Shown one piece after another: positions 1 to 6,413 of a stretch of DNA of 8,732 bases. Numbering within the stretch: position 1 is the first letter of the stretch; the number at the start of each line of letters is the position of its first letter. The notes under the pieces were generated by a model that was given only the letters and a program-made list of their open reading frames with translations, ran no database searches and was not told where the DNA came from. The position numbers were made by a program, and so were the translations under genes. Source of the stretch: Tardiphaga sp. (lineage in GTDB: Bacteria > Pseudomonadota > Alphaproteobacteria > Rhizobiales > Xanthobacteraceae); the NCBI GenBank assembly GCA_028290765.1, contig JAQGJF010000382.1:1-8732 (forward strand), written 5' to 3'.

Positions 1-850
1 CGCGCCCGAGTGACGGCAACCCCAGCAAAGCCGGTTCGTCCGCGGCTACGGTAAGCCCGCCACCGACGAGAATGCCGGCGATGGCAACGGTTGACAGCAG
101 AACCCGATGTACCGCGGGGCGACGCAATATGCCGGTGCGCCATGCCAACATCCCGAACAGGAATAGCGCGACGGTGCGCGGAAAAATCCAGACATGCAGC
201 GGAAAGATGGCGGGTACTTCGTGGATTCGGAACATGAGAATGTCGATGAAACCACCCCTGCCGTAGACCTGGTTCGCCTCAATGATATGACCCTTTATCC
301 AGCTCGTGGCAGGCCACGGCACGACAGGAGGTAACAGCGGCATGACCAGGTAAACCGCCAGCAACAGCGAGGCACTTGCCGCCAGCAGCCAGCGCGGGCT
401 CCACAAAAATGGCAGCACGACCAATCCCGCCACAGCGTATTCGGTGAGGATGTCGCCGTTCCAGATCAGAAACAGGTGCGCCAGACTAATGATCAGCAAG
501 ACGGCAAGTCTGCGCGCGAGCAATTTGGTGCGGCGCGGATTGCTGGCGAGCCGCTCGAACTGAATGGCCAGCCCTGCGCCGAACAGAAAGGAAAACAGGG
601 CGAGGGCCTTCATCTCGAAGGCCAGCATCAGCAAGGTTTGGACGGCACGATCGGGCGCCGGTATCGTACTGGCGGAAGGCAAGAACTGTTCAAAGATGGA
701 AACGCGAAACACCGTCACAATATTAATGACGAGCACGCCGAACAGAGCCACGCCTCGGAGCACGTCGATGGCATCGATACGCTCAACGGGACTTACCGGG
801 GCTAAGGCTGGCTCCAGAGCGGTTGGCTGCTCAAGCGGCATGGCGAGCAT
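1..850 (-). CDS. DUF418 / YeiB-like multispanning membrane protein (3' end outside window)
   Basis: This reading frame is open to the left edge, so the C-terminus is missing. Counting from an upstream ATG at 889, 296 residues are visible. The N-terminal motif ERIDAIDVLRGVALFGVLVI (residues 36-55) and the stretch HLFLIWNGDILTEYA (138-152) are typical of the DUF418/YeiB family. Hydrophobic segments lie near residues 42-62, 87-109, 124-142, 150-163, 166-188, 233-250 and 262-282, so it should be an inner-membrane protein. The family's biochemical role is not settled; transport and acyl transfer have been suggested, and nothing here decides. I chose the ATG at 850 because GAGG sits 5 nt upstream of it (minus strand of 856-859), while the ATG at 889 has no ribosome binding site and would add 13 residues. 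The gene is divergent from the hydrolase-OsmC gene and shares a 5' gap with a candidate operator. Confidence 0.85.
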   Translation of the reverse strand, partial: MLAMPLEQPTALEPALAPVSPVERIDAIDVLRGVALFGVLVINIVTVFRVSIFEQFLPSASTIPAPDRAVQTLLMLAFEMKALALFSFLFGAGLAIQFERLASNPRRTKLLARRLAVLLIISLAHLFLIWNGDILTEYAVAGLVVLPFLWSPRWLLAASASLLLAVYLVMPLLPPVVPWPATSWIKGHIIEANQVYGRGGFIDILMFRIHEVPAIFPLHVWIFPRTVALFLFGMLAWRTGILRRPAVHRVLLSTVAIAGILVGGGLTVAADEPALLGLPSLGR

Positions 851-908
851 GGAGTCCTCGAAAAAATGCTCGGCAGGGAACCGCGCCATGGAGCTATATT
901 GGATACGT

Positions 909-928
909 CGTACAAGACAATTTGTACG
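909..928. promoter_or_regulatory. Candidate repressor operator: 7-6-7 inverted repeat
   Basis: CGTACAA (909-915) and TTGTACG (922-928) are perfect inverted arms around a 6-nt spacer, in the divergent gap between the DUF418 gene and the hydrolase-OsmC gene. Next to it lie AT-rich stretches that could be -10 elements: TTACATTATAT (931-941) toward the hydrolase, and AATATAGC on the minus strand (900-893) toward the DUF418 gene. The size and symmetry suit a dimeric helix-turn-helix repressor such as a TetR-family protein. The symmetry is seen directly; the regulator and the promoters are inferred. Confidence 0.5.
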
Positions 929-980
929 GCTTACATTATATGGCCCTATTGAGCCATGTTTCCCTAAAGTTGGGAATATC

Positions 981-998
981 CGGTGACTGACGTCACCG
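981..998. promoter_or_regulatory. 7-4-7 inverted repeat in the leader of the hydrolase-OsmC gene
   Basis: CGGTGAC (981-987) and GTCACCG (992-998) form perfect arms around TGAC. The 8-bp palindrome TGACGTCA (988-995) overlaps the right half. The repeat ends 14 bp before the GGAG ribosome binding site (1013-1016). It could be a protein-binding site, or an RNA hairpin in the leader with a GC-rich 7-bp stem. I cannot tell which from the sequence, and no known motif was recognised. Confidence 0.35.
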
Positions 999-1023
999 CC
1001 CGCCCCGATCATGGAGACTGAAC

Positions 1024-2247
1024 GTGCCGAGTGAACGTTTTCAATTTCAGGGCTCGGAAGGCCAGCAACTGGCCGCCGCGCTGGACCTGCCGGAGCGTGA
1101 ACCTGTTGCCTATGCGCTGTTCGCGCATTGCTTCACCTGCGGCAAGGATGTGCTGGCGGCGAGACGCATCGCGCTGGCCCTGACCGCCAAGGGCATCGCG
1201 GTGCTGCGGTTCGACTTTACCGGACTTGGATCCAGCGAAGGCGATTTTGCCAACTCGACGTTCTCGTCCAACGTCGCCGATCTGGTGCATGCCGCCGACC
1301 ATCTGAGCCAGACCCGCAAGGCTCCGGCGATCCTGATCGGCCACAGCCTCGGCGGCGCCGCGATCCTCGCCGCCGCCGCGCGGATTCCCGACGCCAAAGC
1401 GGTGGTCACCATCGCCGCGCCCGCTGACCCGGCCCACGTCACCGGGCTGTTCGCCGAGCAACTCGACGACATCCGCAAGCACGGCAAGGTCGAAGTCTCG
1501 CTCGCCGGCCGGCCGTTCCAGATCAAGCGCGAATTCCTCGACGACATCGCCGAGCACAATCTGATGGCGCAGGTGGTAAAATTGCACAAGGCGCTGCTGA
1601 TCATGCACGCGCCGACCGACGATACCGTGAGCATCGACAACGCCACCAAAATCTTTGTCGCGGCGAAACATCCCAAGAGTTTTGTGTCGCTGGCCGGCGC
1701 GGACCATCTTTTGACCCAGAAGCGCGACTCCCTATACGTCGCCGACGTCATTGCCGCCTGGGCGGAGCGCTACCTGGATTCTGTCGCGCCGGAAGCTCCG
1801 GTCGATCTCGGCGAGCTGCCGCGCAAGGTCGTGGTCCAGGAAACCCGCGCCAGCAAATTCCAGCAGACGGTATCGATCGGTCCACATCGCCTGCTCGCCG
1901 ATGAGCCCGTCGCCGCCGGTGGCGACGACACCGGACCCGGCCCTTACGATTACCTGCTCGCCGGTCTCGGTGCCTGCACTTCCATGACCATGCGGCTCTA
2001 CGCCGACCGCAAATCGCTGCCGCTGGAGCGGGTGACGGTGATGCTGCAGCACAGCAAGATCTATGCGACCGATTGTGCCGAATGCGAAACCAAGTCTGGA
2101 ATGCTCGACCAGATCGATCGGGTCATCGCCATGGAAGGCGATCTGGACCCCGAGCAGCGCAAGAAGCTGCTGGAAATCGCCGACAAGTGCCCGGTGCATC
2201 GGACGCTCACGTCGGAGATTCATATTGTGACGAAAGCGGTGGATTGA
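1024..2247 (+). CDS. Bifunctional alpha/beta hydrolase - OsmC family protein
   Basis: This 407-residue protein joins two complete domains. Residues 1-255 are an alpha/beta hydrolase: nucleophile elbow GHSLGG with Ser108, a likely acid in PTDD (Asp199 or Asp200), and His228 in GADHLL. Residues 265-407 are an OsmC/Ohr-like domain with the paired cysteines expected for thiol-based peroxide reduction: Cys318 in GLGACTS and Cys389 in DKCPVHRT. Two further cysteines form C-A-E-C (351-354). The order hydrolase then OsmC is a recognised fusion architecture in proteobacteria; its substrate is unknown to me. A role in handling organic peroxides or thio/ester adducts in the cytoplasm is an inference from the OsmC half. 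There is no signal peptide. The start is GTG, with GGAG (1013-1016) 7 nt upstream. It is probably transcribed alone, since both neighbours lie on the other strand. Confidence 0.92.
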   Translation: MPSERFQFQGSEGQQLAAALDLPEREPVAYALFAHCFTCGKDVLAARRIALALTAKGIAVLRFDFTGLGSSEGDFANSTFSSNVADLVHAADHLSQTRKAPAILIGHSLGGAAILAAAARIPDAKAVVTIAAPADPAHVTGLFAEQLDDIRKHGKVEVSLAGRPFQIKREFLDDIAEHNLMAQVVKLHKALLIMHAPTDDTVSIDNATKIFVAAKHPKSFVSLAGADHLLTQKRDSLYVADVIAAWAERYLDSVAPEAPVDLGELPRKVVVQETRASKFQQTVSIGPHRLLADEPVAAGGDDTGPGPYDYLLAGLGACTSMTMRLYADRKSLPLERVTVMLQHSKIYATDCAECETKSGMLDQIDRVIAMEGDLDPEQRKKLLEIADKCPVHRTLTSEIHIVTKAVD

Positions 2248-2285
2248 GTTCGATTGCGGCTCTGCGGAAGAAACAAGGTGCGAGC

Positions 2286-2363
2286 GTAGCCCGGATGAGC
2301 GGAGAGATATCCGGGATCTCACGGCCTGCATTCCCCGCATATCGCTCCGCTCATACGGGCTAC
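2286..2363. repeat. Palindromic intergenic repeat (REP-like), probable bidirectional terminator
   Basis: The two 30-nt arms (2286-2315 and 2334-2363) are inverted copies matching at 27 of 30 positions, with an 18-nt spacer. The left arm begins GTAGCCCGGATGAGCGGAG and the right arm ends TCATACGGGCTAC. This sequence type, recalled but not searched, is scattered between genes in Bradyrhizobium and relatives. Here it sits between two convergent stop codons (2247 and 2389), where a long stem could end or insulate both transcripts. There is no U-tract, so classic intrinsic termination is not shown. The rest of the 141-bp gap holds nothing I recognise. Confidence 0.8.
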
Positions 2364-2388
2364 CACTAATTGCGGGCGCTCTGCGTTT

Positions 2389-2973
2389 TCAGCGGGCTGC
2401 GCGCAGCATCGGAAACAGTGGCGGCGATGATCCTGCCCGGACGGTGCCGAGGAACTCAAAACCGTGCCTTTGATAAAACGCGATATTGTCCGGATTGGTG
2501 GATTCGAGATACGCCGCAACGTGATCCTGATCGAACCGGCGCAGCGCATCTTCCATCAGTGCTGAACCGTAACCCTTGTTTCGCTGGGCCGGATCGACAC
2601 CGATGAGCGGCAGATACCAGTGCGGCTCGCTGGGGTGGTAGCCGGCTATCTGTTCGAAGACGGCTCCCACCTCCTCCCGCCGTTCGGCCGGCAAGCTCGC
2701 CACAATGGACTCTTCATCCGGGTGGATATCCGGTGGCAGCCACAGCGCCACGCCGGCGCAGCTGCTGACGTGCCGCGCGGTGCCATGGGCGAAGGCCTTG
2801 CCACCAAATGCGCGCACAAGAGCGGGGAAATACAGCAGATATTGTTCGGCGTCGTCGCCGTACGACCAGCGCGCCACCGGATCGGCGGCGAAAGCGAGTA
2901 CGATGACAGCGACGGCTCGCTCGACCTCAGCCGTTGCGACGGTGACGACCGATCGGGTCGGCGTTGCATCCAT
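2389..2973 (-). CDS. GNAT-family N-acetyltransferase
   Basis: This 194-residue cytoplasmic protein has the GNAT fold signatures near its C-terminus. Motif A is the beta-4 strand and acetyl-CoA pyrophosphate loop, HWYLPLIGVDPAQRNKGYGS (about 118-137), containing the Q-R-N-K-G-Y-G loop. Motif B is NPDNIAFYQRHGFEFLG (about 160-176). The length is usual for the family. The acceptor substrate cannot be read from sequence; small-molecule, antibiotic and protein N-acetylation are all possible. I chose the ATG at 2973 because AGGAG on the minus strand (2986-2982) lies 8 nt upstream. A TTG at 2994 would add 7 residues but would place the ribosome binding site inside the gene. The gene is monocistronic as far as can be seen, converging on the hydrolase-OsmC gene, with a candidate operator about 80 bp upstream of its start. 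Confidence 0.88.
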   Translation of the reverse strand: MDATPTRSVVTVATAEVERAVAVIVLAFAADPVARWSYGDDAEQYLLYFPALVRAFGGKAFAHGTARHVSSCAGVALWLPPDIHPDEESIVASLPAERREEVGAVFEQIAGYHPSEPHWYLPLIGVDPAQRNKGYGSALMEDALRRFDQDHVAAYLESTNPDNIAFYQRHGFEFLGTVRAGSSPPLFPMLRAAR

Positions 2974-3054
2974 CGTGCTGACTCCTGAAACCAACCCCCG
3001 CCGACCCAGCTTCGATCACAAACACTTCGGATCAATTTCAGAATCAGAAGAAAA

Positions 3055-3070
3055 TGTTACGGATGTAACA
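3055..3070. promoter_or_regulatory. Candidate operator: perfect 6-4-6 inverted repeat TGTTAC-GGAT-GTAACA
   Basis: This perfect 16-bp inverted repeat lies in the 159-bp gap between the oxidoreductase stop (3133) and the GNAT start (2973), in an AT-richer stretch. It is upstream of the GNAT gene and so probably concerns that gene. TAACAT on the minus strand (3059-3054) could be a -10 element overlapping it. The geometry suits a TetR/MarR-type dimer, and no regulator gene is adjacent. A 6-bp stem with a 4-nt loop could also form a weak hairpin, but there is no T-run to make it a terminator. Confidence 0.45.
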
Positions 3071-3122
3071 GCAGGCCCCGTCATGCTTTCGCGATCGCTC
3101 GCAGAAGACTTCTTCAACCGCC

Positions 3123-3156
3123 GGCTTCAAAATCACGCGGGCTTCAAAATCACGCG
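3123..3156. repeat. Perfect 17-bp tandem duplication over the stop codon of the oxidoreductase gene
   Basis: GGCTTCAAAATCACGCG occurs twice head to tail (3123-3139 and 3140-3156) with no mismatch. On the minus strand one copy encodes V-I-L-K-P near the C-terminus of the oxidoreductase, and the other supplies its TGA stop (3135-3133). Because 17 is not a multiple of 3, the second copy is read in another frame. Confidence 0.95.
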
Positions 3157-4155
3157 GTCGCGCGAGGAGCCGGCGACAGCAAAATAGGCCTGCTTGGCCC
3201 CCTCCAGCGGATATATCGACTCCTGCCTGATCGGATACGGCTTGAGATGCCCGCTGGCCAGACCGGGGACGAGTTCGCGCAGCACCTCCCCGGAAGCGAT
3301 CGATGACAGCCCCAGCGTATCAACGCCGATATAGGTGTGCTGGCCGCGGTAGAACTCCAGGATGTTGAATTGCACGATCCGGTCGATGGCAGCGATCAGG
3401 ATCTGGCGTCCCTTCAGTGCCAGCGATTTGTGCGCGGCCTGGAAATACGGATCGCCCACGGTGTTGAAGATGATGTTGGCCCCCTTGCCGCCGGTCAGTT
3501 CGCGGACGCGGGTGGCCACATCGACGGCCGAGGCATTGATCACCTCGACAGTTGAGTTGGTGTGACCTTCGTAGGCCTCATCCTTGCGGACCACGCCGAG
3601 CACGCGAGCGCCGTGCCAGCTGGCGATCTGCACCGCAGCCTGGCCGACCTTGCCGTTGACACCCATCACCAGGACCGCCTCGCCCGGCTTCGGCATGCCG
3701 GCGCGGCGGAAACCTTCCATCGCGGTGACGAAGGGAACGCCGAGGCCGGCCGTCTCCTCCCAGGTCAGATTGGCCGGCTTTTCCACCAGCGCCTCGGCTT
3801 CGACGGCGACATGGGTCGCGTGGGTACCGTTGCGCCGGATGCCGAGATCGCCGGAGGAGCCGAACACTTCGCGGCCGATCCATTCGGCGGGGCCGTCGAT
3901 CACCACACCGGCATAGTCGCGGCCGGGCGTGCGCGGGAACACCGCATAGGGCATCAGGCCGGTGGCCGCCTTGATGTCGGAGGGATTGACCGCCGCCGCC
4001 TTCACCTCGACCAGAACCTCGCCCGGCGCGGGCGCAATCGCATGCTGTTCGATCACCGGCACGATGGCGGCGGCATCGGCGGCCTTTTCCAGAAGCCGCA
4101 CGCAGCGTGCCTTCACAGACTGTTTCGAACTGGACGGCTCAGACATCATCGTCAT
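3133..4155 (-). CDS. Zinc-independent MDR-family quinone oxidoreductase-like protein
   Basis: This is a 340-residue medium-chain dehydrogenase/reductase. The N-terminal GroES-like half (about 15-135) has NPSDIKAATG (57-66) where zinc alcohol dehydrogenases carry a Cys ligand, so the catalytic zinc site is absent, as in quinone oxidoreductases. TPGRDYAGVV (76-85) is the usual family motif. The Rossmann half (about 150-300) has the nucleotide loop VLVMGVNGKVGQAAVQIA (161-178), suggesting NADPH binding. The substrate is unknown; an enone or quinone is the family expectation. The ATG at 4155 is preceded by AAGG 6 nt upstream. It lies 71 bp downstream of paaZ on the same strand, so it may be co-transcribed with it, but no member of the standard phenylacetate pathway is an MDR enzyme. 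The C-terminus VILKPA is set by the tandem duplication. Confidence 0.88.
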   Translation of the reverse strand: MTMMSEPSSSKQSVKARCVRLLEKAADAAAIVPVIEQHAIAPAPGEVLVEVKAAAVNPSDIKAATGLMPYAVFPRTPGRDYAGVVIDGPAEWIGREVFGSSGDLGIRRNGTHATHVAVEAEALVEKPANLTWEETAGLGVPFVTAMEGFRRAGMPKPGEAVLVMGVNGKVGQAAVQIASWHGARVLGVVRKDEAYEGHTNSTVEVINASAVDVATRVRELTGGKGANIIFNTVGDPYFQAAHKSLALKGRQILIAAIDRIVQFNILEFYRGQHTYIGVDTLGLSSIASGEVLRELVPGLASGHLKPYPIRQESIYPLEGAKQAYFAVAGSSRDRVILKPA

Positions 4156-4176
4156 TCAGGACCTTCACAAACCTCT

Positions 4177-4194
4177 CGCGCCGGAGCCGGCGCG
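4177..4194. other. GC-rich stem-loop between paaZ and the oxidoreductase gene
   Basis: CGCGCCG (4177-4183) and CGGCGCG (4188-4194) can pair around a 4-nt loop, in the 71-bp gap after the paaZ stop. Read in the direction of transcription (minus), the stem is followed by AGAGGTTTG, which is too poor in T for a convincing intrinsic terminator. It may attenuate read-through or protect the paaZ 3' end. Confidence 0.35.
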
Positions 4195-4226
4195 CGGGCC
4201 TTCCTGACAGATTTTGGCGCGGGAAT

Positions 4227-6263
4227 CTATGCCGCCCGGGCGCTCATGGTCAGCAGATCGTAACGGGCCACCGGCTCATTGTTCTGGTTGAACACCTCGA
4301 CGTCCCAGCGCACCTCGCCATATTCCGGCTTCCGCGCCCGCGATTTCTGCTTCACCGTCAGCCGCACCCGGATGGCGTCGCCGGGCGACACCGGTTTCAG
4401 GAACCGCAGATTGTCGAGGCCGTAATTCGCCAATAGCGGTCCCGGCGCCGGATCGACGAACAGCCCGGCGGCAAAGGCCAGGATCAGATAGCCGTGCGCG
4501 ACCCGGCCCGGGAAGAACGGATTGGCCTTGGCCGCGGCCTCGTCCATGTGGGCATAGAATTTGTCGCCGGTGAATTCGGCAAAATGCTCGATGTCGTCGA
4601 GGGTGATCGGCCGGCTCGTGGTCTCGACGGTATCGCCGACGGCAAGCTGATCGTAGTCGCGCTTGAACGGATGCGTTGCCGCGATCGGGGCCGGTGCGCC
4701 CTTCATCCAGCTGCCGGTCAGCGCCGACAGCCGCGCTGGCGAACCCTGCACGGCAGTGCGCTGCATATAGTGAAACACAGCGCGCAATCCGCCGAGTTCC
4801 TCGCCGCCGCCGGCCCGTCCGGGGCCGCCATGCACCAGGCCGGGCAAGGGCGAGCCGTGGCCGGTGGACTCTTTGGCGCAATCGCGATCGACGATCAGGA
4901 TCCGGCCATGCCAGGCCGCGATGCCGAGTATGGCCTGCTCGGCGACCGCGCGGTCGTAGGTGAACAGCGACGCCACCAGACTGCCCTCGCCGCGCCGGAC
5001 CAGCTCGATCGCCTGATCGAGATCGTCATAACCGATCACGGTCGCCACCGGCCCGAACGCCTCGGTGTCGTGGATGCGCCGCGCCGCCATGGGATGGGTG
5101 GCGCGCAGCAGCACCGGAGACAGGAAGGCGCCTTTGGCGACATCGATTCCCTCGCCGACGCATTGGTTCGGATCGCCGAACACGATCTCGGCCTCGGTCC
5201 GCAACGTCGCGATCTGAGCGCGCACCGCCTCGCGCTGCGCCCGGCTGACCAGCGAACCCATCGCCTTCTCTTCGGTGCGGGGGTCGCCGAGTTTGATCTT
5301 GGCCAGGCCCGCCTGCAGCGCCGCGACGATGGCGGCTTCCTGCGATCGCGGCACCAGCACGCGCCGGATCGCGGTGCATTTCTGGCCGGCCTTGACGGTC
5401 ATCTCCCGGATCACCTCGCGCACGAACAGATCGAATTCCGGATCGGCCGGCGTCACGTCGGGACCCAGCACCGCGGCATTGAGCGAGTCGCGCTCGGCGA
5501 CAAAGCGGATCGAATGCCGGGCGATGTTCGGATGGGCACGCAACTTGTCCGAGGTCTCGATCGACCCGGTGAACGAGATCACGTCCTGGCCGGAAAGATG
5601 ATCCAGTAGATCACCGGTACCGCCACAGATCAGTTGCAGGCTGCCGGCTGGCAGGATGCCGGACTCGTGGATCAGCCGCACCAGCGCCTCGGTGACGTAA
5701 GCCGTGGCGGTGGCCGGCTTGGCGATGACCGGCACGCCGGCCAGCAACGCTGGCGCCATTTTCTCCAGCAATCCCCAGCAGGGAAAGTTGAAGGCGTTGA
5801 TGAGAACCGCGACGCCATGAAGCGGCGACAGGATATGCTGGCCGACGAAGCTGCCGCCTTTCGACAGGCTTTCGACGTCGCCGTCGACGACGAATTTGGC
5901 ATCGGGCAGATCGCGGCGGCCGCGCGAGGCGTAGGCCGCCAGCGTGCCGATGCCGCCGTCGATATCGACCTGGTTGTCGCGCCGGTTGGCGCCGGTGTCG
6001 CCGGCCAGTTGGTAGAGCGCTTCCTTGCGCTCGGTGAGGTAAGCCGCCAGCGCGCGCAGCCGGTCGGCGCGCTGGTGGAAGGTGAGCTGGCGCAGCGCTG
6101 GGCCGCCGACCTCGCGGGCGTGCCGGACCATGGCTGCGAAATCCAGGCCGGCGCTCGAGGCGCGGGCGACGATATGGCCGTCGACCGCGCTCGGAATATC
6201 GACAAAACCGCTGGATGCCTCGATCCAGCGATCGGTGGCGAGGCTCTGCAGGGTGATAGTCAT
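4227..6263 (-). CDS. paaZ: PaaZ: oxepin-CoA hydrolase / 3-oxo-5,6-dehydrosuberyl-CoA semialdehyde dehydrogenase
   Basis: PaaZ opens the oxepin-CoA ring with its C-terminal hydratase domain, then oxidises the resulting aldehyde with NADP+ in its N-terminal domain, giving 3-oxo-5,6-dehydrosuberyl-CoA. At 678 residues it matches the E. coli length (681). The aldehyde dehydrogenase domain (about 1-520) has the general base Glu257 in AERDSLN and nucleophile Cys296 in [11 protein letters not shown]. It also has the family stretch beginning [12 protein letters not shown] (463-474) and running on through [19 protein letters not shown]. The MaoC-like R-hydratase domain (about 535-678) has its catalytic pair in GDKFYAHMD: Asp567 and His572. 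Both active sites look intact. Arg258 replaces the Ala I recall after the catalytic Glu in E. coli. The start is fixed by GGAGG on the minus strand (6273-6269), 5 nt before ATG. It is divergent from paaGIK and shares their control region. Confidence 0.97.
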   Translation of the reverse strand: MTITLQSLATDRWIEASSGFVDIPSAVDGHIVARASSAGLDFAAMVRHAREVGGPALRQLTFHQRADRLRALAAYLTERKEALYQLAGDTGANRRDNQVDIDGGIGTLAAYASRGRRDLPDAKFVVDGDVESLSKGGSFVGQHILSPLHGVAVLINAFNFPCWGLLEKMAPALLAGVPVIAKPATATAYVTEALVRLIHESGILPAGSLQLICGGTGDLLDHLSGQDVISFTGSIETSDKLRAHPNIARHSIRFVAERDSLNAAVLGPDVTPADPEFDLFVREVIREMTVKAGQKCTAIRRVLVPRSQEAAIVAALQAGLAKIKLGDPRTEEKAMGSLVSRAQREAVRAQIATLRTEAEIVFGDPNQCVGEGIDVAKGAFLSPVLLRATHPMAARRIHDTEAFGPVATVIGYDDLDQAIELVRRGEGSLVASLFTYDRAVAEQAILGIAAWHGRILIVDRDCAKESTGHGSPLPGLVHGGPGRAGGGEELGGLRAVFHYMQRTAVQGSPARLSALTGSWMKGAPAPIAATHPFKRDYDQLAVGDTVETTSRPITLDDIEHFAEFTGDKFYAHMDEAAAKANPFFPGRVAHGYLILAFAAGLFVDPAPGPLLANYGLDNLRFLKPVSPGDAIRVRLTVKQKSRARKPEYGEVRWDVEVFNQNNEPVARYDLLTMSARAA

Positions 6264-6320
6264 GGCTCCCTCCGGTTTTTTCTTCAGTCGTTACGACCCG
6301 ATCTGCGCCCATCACGGCCG

Positions 6321-6349
6321 TTGACACGATGGTCGCTTCGTCTAATAAT
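6321..6349 (+). promoter_or_regulatory. Probable sigma-70 promoter for paaG-paaI-paaK
   Basis: A perfect -35 hexamer TTGACA (6321-6326) is separated by 17 bp from AATAAT (6344-6349), which matches the TATAAT consensus at 5 of 6 positions. Transcription would start near 6356, about 58 nt before the chosen paaG start. For paaZ the candidates on the other strand are weaker: TTGAAC (6368-6363) with TATTAG (6347-6342) at a 15-bp spacing. The divergent promoters would therefore overlap. Confidence 0.7.
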
Positions 6350-6350
6350 T

Positions 6351-6370
6351 AACTGACCGATCGTTCAATT
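6351..6370. promoter_or_regulatory. Candidate PaaR-type (TetR-family) operator in the paaZ-paaG gap
   Basis: AACTGACCGATCGTTCAATT is an imperfect palindrome with 16 of 20 self-complementary positions and a core of TGACCGATCGTTCA (6354-6367). It starts right after the paaG -10 hexamer and covers the predicted start point, and it overlaps the candidate -35 for paaZ, so one bound dimer could block both directions. TetR-family PaaR repressors that respond to phenylacetyl-CoA control paa genes in beta- and some alphaproteobacteria, and ACCG/CGGT-type palindromes are usual for such regulators. Assignment to PaaR is inferred; no paaR gene is in the window. Confidence 0.65.
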
Positions 6371-6413
6371 CAAGAGGCTTGTGCAAAACGAGCCCGGGCG
6401 TGCGGAGGAAACA

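Noticed and set aside
960..976. Short inverted repeat TTCCC-N7-GGGAA upstream of the hydrolase gene
   Set aside because: Five-base arms are too short to stand out from chance in this length of sequence.
564..986. Plus-strand open frame over the DUF418 gene and its upstream gap
   Set aside because: The minus strand encodes a coherent multispanning membrane protein here; the plus frame has no motif and would run through the candidate operator.
4177..4194. Intrinsic terminator for paaZ
   Set aside because: The stem is good but no T-run follows it on the minus strand, so I list it only as a stem-loop of uncertain role.
3562..4263. Plus-strand open frame antisense to the MDR oxidoreductase and the paaZ end
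   Set aside because: The translation is low-complexity, rich in His, Arg and Gly, with no recognisable motif; the minus-strand protein explains the region.
4494..5609. Long plus-strand open frame (371 codons) antisense to paaZ
   Set aside because: It lies wholly inside paaZ, which has intact catalytic motifs end to end. Long antisense frames are expected in GC-rich codon usage, and the translation shows no domain.
6003..6263. PaaZ N-terminus as a separate or broken gene
   Set aside because: The frame is continuous from a good ribosome binding site through both domains, and the length equals the usual PaaZ.
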